From assembly GCA_043381765.1 (NCBI GenBank), contig JBHJMP010000417.1, positions 1-25,648 of the forward strand: a stretch of 25,648 bases of DNA, given 5' to 3'. The notes beneath the pieces are model-generated. The model was given only the letters and a program-made list of their open reading frames with translations. It was not told where the DNA came from and did not search any database. Source of the stretch: Collodictyon triciliatum (lineage: Eukaryota > CRuMs). This document shows positions 19,700 to 25,648 of this stretch, piece after piece (within the stretch, counting starts at the first letter, position 1; every line of letters starts with the position of its first letter). A program made the translations under genes and the position numbers.

Positions 19700-21972
19700 A
19701 TGCGGCGGCTGCTCCTGGCGTGTCTCGCTGCTGGGCTTTTTGTTGTGGTGTCTTACAACATCCTCGGATCCGCCGAAAGTATGAAGCAGCCCACCCGACA
19801 TATCCTTCGCTGTGCGCATCGTGGCTTTCGCTCACGCGCACCCGAAAACACTCTCGTGTCATTTCAACAGGCACTCAAAGCCGGAGTTGACTGTCTCGAG
19901 TTGGATGTGGTTCTGACTGGTGATGGTATTGTTGCAGTGGCACATCCAAAGACCTTCGACGAGATTGTGAGGGCCTTTTTGTTTAGCACTTAAGCTCTAC
20001 TCATTCTCAAGTATCACTTTTTGGGTGTTTTTTCTTCTCAGTGAATACACGCTTCATATTTATTTATTCTTTATATGTTGTCTTGATGATTTATTTTTCA
20101 TCTTTATTCTTCATTAATACTTTAATATTAATTCTTTATATGGTCAGTTCGTGAACCCATCTATCTATTATGTATGTGAAAACCGAGAAGAGAAGCAGAG
20201 GAATGTATGGATACCAAGCTTTACCTCATAACTTGTTGCTGAGCTTGCTATAGGTGCTCGGACACTATCGTGTGAACGACTCGATTCATTTGATGGCGTA
20301 CGATGTCGCTCGCAAATACGACATGGGTCCACCATTTGACTGTAAAAAAGAGGCTTATTTGGACACACTGGAGAGAGTTATCAGCGCACTAACGGATAAA
20401 AAATCAAATCTGGATGTTGTTTTATTGATAGAGTTGAAACCTCGCACGGTGAGTTGGTTCATGTATTCTGTCTCTTATGTTCTCCTCTCTATCATTCATG
20501 CAATATCATATCTCCCACATAAATATGTATGTTGTTTTTAACGAAAATATCGTTGCGACTAAATGACCATTTTGCATCATATTTAAGTAGCGTACTTTTA
20601 TCTATTTTTTTTATTGGGCACGTTTTTGGCTCTAAAGACCTTGATTTGGCATTAATTTTAATCGCATTCATTTTGAATCGAATAAAGGGAAAATTGAATC
20701 GCATTCATCACATTTCATCATATTACGAGCAAAAGTTAAAAAAATTAAACGAACATGTATATTGTTTTTTAGGATTCTTCCGATGCTGAAAATCTTGTCG
20801 AAAAGGTTGTTCAGTCAATTCAAAGATTCAGTTGCTACAATCGTTGTTTCCTGTCTTCTTACGACCATTGTAAATTTTGAATGAATCGAATGAGTCGTAA
20901 ATAACACACTCTAATATCTTCTATTTGTAAAAAAAAAAAAAACCCCCATCACCCACTGGATAATATAATGAGATACTTTCTAAAATATATAGTTATTTAT
21001 TTCATGATTATTATGATTATTATGATTATTATGATTATTATGATTATTATGATTATGATGATTATGATGATTATGATGATTATGATGATTATGATTATTG
21101 TTATGCATTCAATATGTGCAAGATGGTGGGGTTTTGCGTTTAGTTATCTAGCCTTCTGCGAAATTTTCTAATTTATATCATCCCAGCTATGATACAAAAG
21201 GTCAAGGATTTGGATAGTAGAATTCATTGGGGTTACATTTTGGGCGACTATACAAATACCCCCTCAGAAGTTGTCAAGCTTTTAGACAAAGAATGCAGGT
21301 TAGAGAAATATTACCTCTTATATATATATAATTACTTCATCTGTTCAATATATTTTTTAAATAATTTTTTTTTGCTTTATTTTGTGGTCAATTCATTAAT
21401 CCTGACATACCCATCTTCATTTACTGAAGATGTGTTGGATATGAATTTTCCGCTTAAAATTGTTCCCTTCCACAAGAAATAATTAACAAATAAATAAATC
21501 ATACATGGCAGGAACGGATGCCCTTTTGATGCGATATTTATTCAATACAACCTCCTGGTTAGCAGTGTGGTCTGGAATCTACAAAAGCAGTGAGTGTAAA
21601 TAAATGCTTCAAAATGAAATGTACTTGTTTCAAATAACTTATCTATAAAGCCCGATGCTTTTATACTTAAACGTATGTGTTAAATGCAGCAACATTTGGA
21701 CGTTTACTTGGACAGCCGATGATGAAAATGTGATAAGAAACATAGCCACCATGGCAGTAGATGGTTTGTTGGGCTCTATATAGTCTCTTCCGGAATCTAT
21801 TAGTTGAAACCATCGTGTCATCCAATCTTTCCATGTTTTTTTTAACATCCCTTGCTGCTTTATTTATTCATCTTTCTGCCATCATGTATTCACGTCATAT
21901 TCCCTCTTTGGTACAGGTATTGTGTCTAATGACCCAGAGACTCTTGTTCGAGTTATCAATAGCGAGAAGTGA
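19700..21972 (+). CDS. Glycerophosphodiester phosphodiesterase (GDPD family), 7 exons, 292 aa
   Basis: Exons: 19700-19966, 20254-20448, 20773-20869, 21187-21298, 21512-21589, 21690-21763, 21917-21972 (879 nt, phases agree). The enzyme hydrolyses glycerophosphodiesters to glycerol-3-phosphate and an alcohol. The N-terminus is a hydrophobic signal or anchor (RRLLLACLAAGLFVVV), so it likely acts in the secretory system or at a membrane. Family motifs: AHRGFRSRAPENT (catalytic His40), CLELDVVLTGDG (metal ligands Glu67 and Asp69), VAVAH (second His82), LLIELKP, FLSSYDHSMIQKVK, and C-terminal GIVSNDPETL. The residue after His82 is Pro, where the family usually has Asp. The start at 19700 is the only ATG giving the signal sequence. 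Intron 3 carries an (ATTATG)n repeat. Confidence 0.92.
21003..21097. repeat. (ATTATG)n and (ATTATGATG)n microsatellite in GDPD intron 3
   Basis: Units of TGATTATTA change midway to TGATGATTA. It produces an artefactual Ile/Met-rich frame. Confidence 0.9.
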
Positions 21973-22400
21973 CCACACGGGCATTTAATTGGTGCCAACT
22001 TTAGATTCAGATCCATGCGGGATATATATTTGCTCATAAATATAACCACCATTCGCTCTAAATGAATCGTAGAGGTTCCTTCAAATTGATATAATGCATC
22101 TTAGGCCATCAATTTTAGATCAACAACCCAAAGTATGGACATTCAAAAAATATTAATGAATGTCTTTGAAGCAGAATAAATAAACAAAAATGTATCTTTT
22201 GAGATGGACTGGGCTTTCCATAAAATATTCCCGTCGTGTGAAACTATGTTCTAAGAGAAAGAGGAGCCAAAAATAAAATAGAAGCTTTTAACGGTTATCA
22301 TATATGTGTGTTTTACAAGAATTCATGTGGTGGTTCACAAAGTGAGACTTTATTGTTTGGTTATGCTTCCATAATTTTTTTTGTGGCATTTAGAATTTGC
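21973..22400. other. 3' intergenic region between convergent GDPD and TRAPPC4
   Basis: AT-rich DNA holding both 3' UTRs. AATAAA-like strings occur on the plus strand at about 22176-22184. No other feature was seen. Confidence 0.5.
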
Positions 22401-22582
22401 TCATTTGTTGTGGTCGGCGATGAGCTTATCCAAGTTTGTGTCAAACAGTTCACAGCGGCAAGGCATGTCAAGGACGTAGTACGGATTCTACCCATTTTTT
22501 TTTTTAAAAAAAACAGTGTTTTATTGAGAAAATTCACCACGGATAGTATCCTCTCACTATACATATTCTTTTTTCGTATGAT

Positions 22583-22663
<81 letters not shown>

Positions 22664-23502
22664 AGCTTGAATTTGAGTGAGTACCTTCAATACGTAATCT
22701 GAGAAAACTTCGTAGACAGAGTGCAACACTACATCAAGGTTCGAATGATTCAAGTCTGCGATGATGTAAAACTTTGTTCCTAGAAAATAGATAGTGGATG
22801 ACCGAAGGAATTACATCTTTATCTACTTACAAGCATACAATGAAGAGCATTTCATAAGGTTTCAGTAGAAGGCAATTTTGATTTCCAGCGGCACCTGTTG
22901 GACACTCGAACGACTGTAGTCTGAACATGTCTGTCTCGAGGCTGATGATTCCAGATGATGGCCCAACCGGAGATATTTTGCTTGTGATTGTGTGGAGGCC
23001 GTGGAAGGTGGAGGCGAGTCGCATGGATTCGTTGACAGAGTTGCGCGGTGCGTTTGTGAACTCCTTTTTGTTTGGCGTGTCGGTACGTTGAAAGGGATGT
23101 CCGTGAGCAAAAAGTTCAAGAGTATACATAAAACATATGTGAATAATCATAATTACTGATTTGACTTTGATTATTATTGTTATTATTATGATTATGATTA
23201 TTATTTTGAAACATGCCTGTTGGTAGATCATGCCACCTTGACAATAAGAGCGGTGGGGTTAAGGGACAGGAAAGAGATTAGCAGGAGAGAAGGAAAGATA
23301 ATGAATAAAGGGAAAAAACAGGAGAAAAGAAAAGATAAAAACGTCGCATATGCCAGGAGATTCCAAAAAATATCAAATGGAAATTATAGCGGTTCATTCT
23401 GTCTGGAAAAGGGCAAGGCGTTTCTGATGGCTTAGAGGTTGAAAGTTGCAGAAGAAGGCGGTTACCGCTTTTGTTGATGACGTATAGCGAATAGATCGTC
23501 AT
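22401..23502 (-). CDS. TRAPPC4: Trafficking protein particle complex subunit 4 (TRAPPC4/Trs23), 5 exons, about 167 aa
   Basis: Minus-strand exons in order: 23502-23466, 23236-23213, 23155-22895, 22779-22685, 22487-22401. TRAPPC4 is a longin-fold core subunit of the TRAPP complexes that tether vesicles at the Golgi and activate Rab1/Ypt1. Motifs: MTIYSLYVINKSGGMIYQ at the start; ESMRLASTFHGLH; SGIISLETDMFRL; GTKFYIIADLN; VYEVFSDYVLK joined to NPYYVLDMPCRCELFD. The product lacks the PDZ-like insert of animal TRAPPC4 and has a plant-like length. The joint between exons 2 and 3 is uncertain: a GC-AG donor at 23216, just after the CAG codon, and a GT donor at 23212 are both possible, and the acceptor sits in AT-rich sequence. 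Intron 4 contains a long poly(T) tract. Confidence 0.9.
22588..22662. repeat. Poly(T) tract in TRAPPC4 intron 4
   Basis: More than 70 T with one G at 22623 on the plus strand (poly-A on the coding strand), within the intron between the last two exons. The poly-Lys and poly-Phe frames are artefacts. Confidence 0.95.
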
Positions 23503-23861
23503 ACTTTGGAGGCCTGCGATGTGTTAAGGGGTCAGAGAGGAATGAGCAGGTTGCAAGAATTCACTAAGAGACGAGTTTTAGATAAACAAATCTTCTGGTG
23601 GTTGGGCTTGGGCTTGCGTCTAAAGCTCTTTTGCCGTGTCCGGCAACTCTGAACGAGGGTTTTAGATTGGTTGGATCGACGAGCCAGAAAGTAACAAAAA
23701 AACTCAACACATATATTTTCCAGAATTATTTTTTACATGTGGAATTTATATCTTCATTTACTCCCAAGCTCTTTTTTGCGGTTGGTTTCCAGCTTGTCAC
23801 TTTATGCACCAAACCAAATTGCCTGGAGGGAAATCGCAGGTCTGGCTTTTGCAAGGCAGAA
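23503..23861. other. Intergenic region between tandem minus-strand genes
   Basis: Separates the 3' end of the phosphatase gene from the TRAPPC4 start and should contain the TRAPPC4 promoter. No clear TATA box. Plus-strand frames here are the shadow of the phosphatase gene. Confidence 0.4.
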
Positions 23862-25392
23862 CTAGTGATGGCCGCCATGCGAAGATTCCGATCGAAGTCG
23901 GATAGGAGTCTTGAGTACGTACATCCCTTCATCGGAAAGCTCCAAAACGATGATGGCGCAGTTACCCGGATTGCAGAGGTCGTGAAACTTCTCGACAGAC
24001 CAGCGAAAGTACCGCATTAGAAAGAGACGGATAAAGAGGCTATGCGTAATGAGAACAGCAGCGTCTGAGCGTGTCTATTTCAAGTGGGATTGTTTTGATT
24101 TAGAGAGAAAGAAAAAAGACTTCATTTTGTATTGACCATACAAATGCTTTAAAATCATGTTAAGTATATATTAAAATTGCGCAGGTCGTTACATTACGTA
24201 TAATAAGATTATAATATAGAATATGAGGAAAATGCTATGTTTTCTTACTGATCCGACAAATTCCCGAAAGAGTGATTCTAGGAAGCTGGAGGCTCTGTCG
24301 TAAACATCAGCTCCTGACTCACCACTTGGAAATCGGTAGTAAAAGGCACCAATATTGGCGGATGAGATATAGATTTGAATCTGGACCCAATGTATAGCAA
24401 TCACACAGTTAAAGTCTAGAGATAATTGAAACTCAAACTACCTTGTCTCTTTCTTTGTGCAGCGCCTCGTATCCCTCTGCTACTTGCAGATTTCCCCATT
24501 CTTGCTCCCGAATGCGAGGCTCGATTCGGACACGATGATTCCTCTCTCCAAATGACAGCACAATATTTTCGTAAGTCTAAAAAAAAAAAAAAGAAAGAAA
24601 GGTACATTAGTGCGGCTGCTGTGTACTATTGAGACAATACTGTGAGTCGTAAATATTCAACAAATGATATAAAGTCGATGATATGTAATACTGCCAATTA
24701 AAAGGCAAAATATTTTGAATTTTCCATCTTATAAACAGGGGAGTATATTATTTATATAAAGTACCATGACTGTTCTCCTGAACGGAGAGACATAAAAAAG
24801 AACTTTCCCGTCCCCTACAATTGATTTTAATGTTTCCCCAGCCACCCTATGATAATTAAATCGCAGTCAGAATTTAGCGGTCCAATGAAGATATCCCTCT
24901 AGTCTTTGCAAAAAGATCGCATCAGAAGAGCCCAACAACTTTGAGCTTAATTAAACAGTAGTATTCTACTTGGCCTGCCCGATTCCATTTTCAGTCAAAC
25001 CTATCTTGTTATCCGGAGTATTGAAATAAATGGATGAGTCTACGTTTGCTTCCGACTCACCGTGCCTGATCAGAATCAGATGTTTCGGCATCCTCTTTAA
25101 ATCAATATTGGGATAAAAAAACTAATTTTTAACATGTAGATAACAAGAAACCCAGCGAATTAGAATCACTCCAAAACTCGGTTTATGAAGTAAAATTGAA
25201 AATCGTGAATAAATGAAATTTATGCCGATATACAACACATACTTTCTTCTTGGCCATTGTATTTTCACGGTCCATGTACTGGAAAAAAGAGCGTCTTAAT
25301 GGAGGGACAAACATGGTTGCCACCGCGAATGCCCCAACTCCCGCAAGAACCGGAACGGCAATTCTCGTCACATTGGCAATGATGGACTCCAT
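23862..25392 (-). CDS. Phosphoglycerate-mutase-type histidine phosphatase with N-terminal membrane anchor, 6 exons, 287 aa
   Basis: Minus-strand exons: 25392-25243, 25121-24970, 24846-24765, 24576-24442, 24380-24249, 24074-23862 (864 nt, phases agree). A histidine phosphatase uses a phospho-histidine intermediate. Motifs: ILIRHGESEAN (catalytic His70, Arg69), LFYVSPFRRT (Arg124), RIREQEWGNLQ (acid Glu152/Glu154), FYYRFPSGESGADVYDR, VLITHSLFIRLFLMRYF (second His228) and CNPGNCAIIVLEL. The order matches the broad-range phosphatase branch seen in fungi and plants rather than glycolytic mutase. Exon 1 adds a hydrophobic segment (about 10-31, RIAVPVLAGVGAFAVATMF) followed by basic residues, which suggests a membrane or mitochondrial anchor. 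A start at the Met in the second exon (25091) is possible, but the upstream exon splices in frame. The start of exon 5 adds nine residues not usual in the family. Confidence 0.9.
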
Positions 25393-25436
25393 CCTACTTA
25401 TAAGATTATTCCTGTTTTAACAGGTTTTAAATTGTA

Positions 25437-25648
25437 TTTGTTTTTGTGTTTTTGTGTTTTTGTGTTTTTGTGTTTTTGTGTTTTTGTGTTTTTGTGTTTT
25501 TGTGTTTTTGTTTTGTTTCTTTGTTTTTTATGTTTTTTTGTTTTTTGTTTTTTGTTTTTTGTTTTTTGTTTTTTGTTTTTTGTTTTTTGTTTTTTTTTGT
25601 TTTTTTGTGTTTTGTGTTTTTTGTGTTTTTTGTGTTTTTTGTGTTTTT
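25437..25648. repeat. (TTTTTGTG)n and (TTTTTTG)n microsatellites
   Basis: Units of TTTTTGTG to about 25508, then TTTTTTG-type units, then TTTTTTGTG units to the window edge. Upstream of the phosphatase gene; no coding potential. Confidence 0.95.

Noticed and set aside
21003-21097. Possible CRISPR-like array
   Set aside because: Units of 6-9 bases without spacers; it is a microsatellite in an intron.
22361-22753. 130-codon minus-strand frame with poly-Lys
   Set aside because: It joins two TRAPPC4 exons through the intronic homopolymer. The coding parts are covered by the TRAPPC4 entry.
22735-22755. GGTTCGAATGATT as a tRNA T-loop
   Set aside because: No cloverleaf around it, and it lies inside a TRAPPC4 exon.
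23598-24020. 140-codon plus-strand frame
   Set aside because: Antisense to the last exon of the phosphatase gene, whose conserved motifs fix the minus strand.

Overview
The window is nuclear DNA of an intron-rich microbial eukaryote. Every recognisable gene is cut into short exons by GT-AG introns of roughly 80-800 bases. Intergenic and intron DNA is AT-rich and full of microsatellites and homopolymer runs, and there are two 100-N assembly gaps (3394-3493, 11885-11984). No rRNA, tRNA or bacterial-style operon was seen. The lineage cannot be named from this window. A HAUS3 (augmin) gene, a TRAPPC4 gene without the animal-type insert, and a Fanzor relic all fit a protist, an alga or an early-diverging fungus. 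All exon boundaries were worked out by eye from splice sites, phase and remembered family patterns; no alignment or transcript was available.

Layout: 1-800, CT-rich repeats and a GC-rich island. 804-7116 (+), a complete 26-exon gene for a secreted alpha/beta-hydrolase-like protein of about 655 residues, most like uncharacterised large secreted proteins of bacteria. 7560-10420 (-), probable terminal exons of two tandem paralogues of unknown family, each behind a similar TATA element. 11020-15823 (+), a 16-exon HAUS3 gene. 15824-17543, repeats and an unassigned short reading frame. 17544-19424 (+), a broken Fanzor (eukaryotic TnpB-like, RNA-guided nuclease) gene, followed at 19463-19594 by a strongly folding segment that is a good candidate for its omega RNA. 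19700-21972 (+), a 7-exon glycerophosphodiester phosphodiesterase. 22401-23502 (-), a 5-exon TRAPPC4. 23862-25392 (-), a 6-exon membrane-anchored histidine phosphatase of the phosphoglycerate mutase type. 25437-25648, T/G repeats.

The genes do not form a pathway. They are ordinary housekeeping functions (spindle microtubule nucleation, ER-Golgi vesicle tethering, phospholipid breakdown products, phosphatase) plus one mobile-element remnant. The most interesting region is 17544-19610. The Fanzor frame is disrupted many times, yet the three RuvC acidic residues can still be read, the 3' structured RNA looks intact, and the sequence where a guide would lie runs directly into the TATA box of the GDPD gene.
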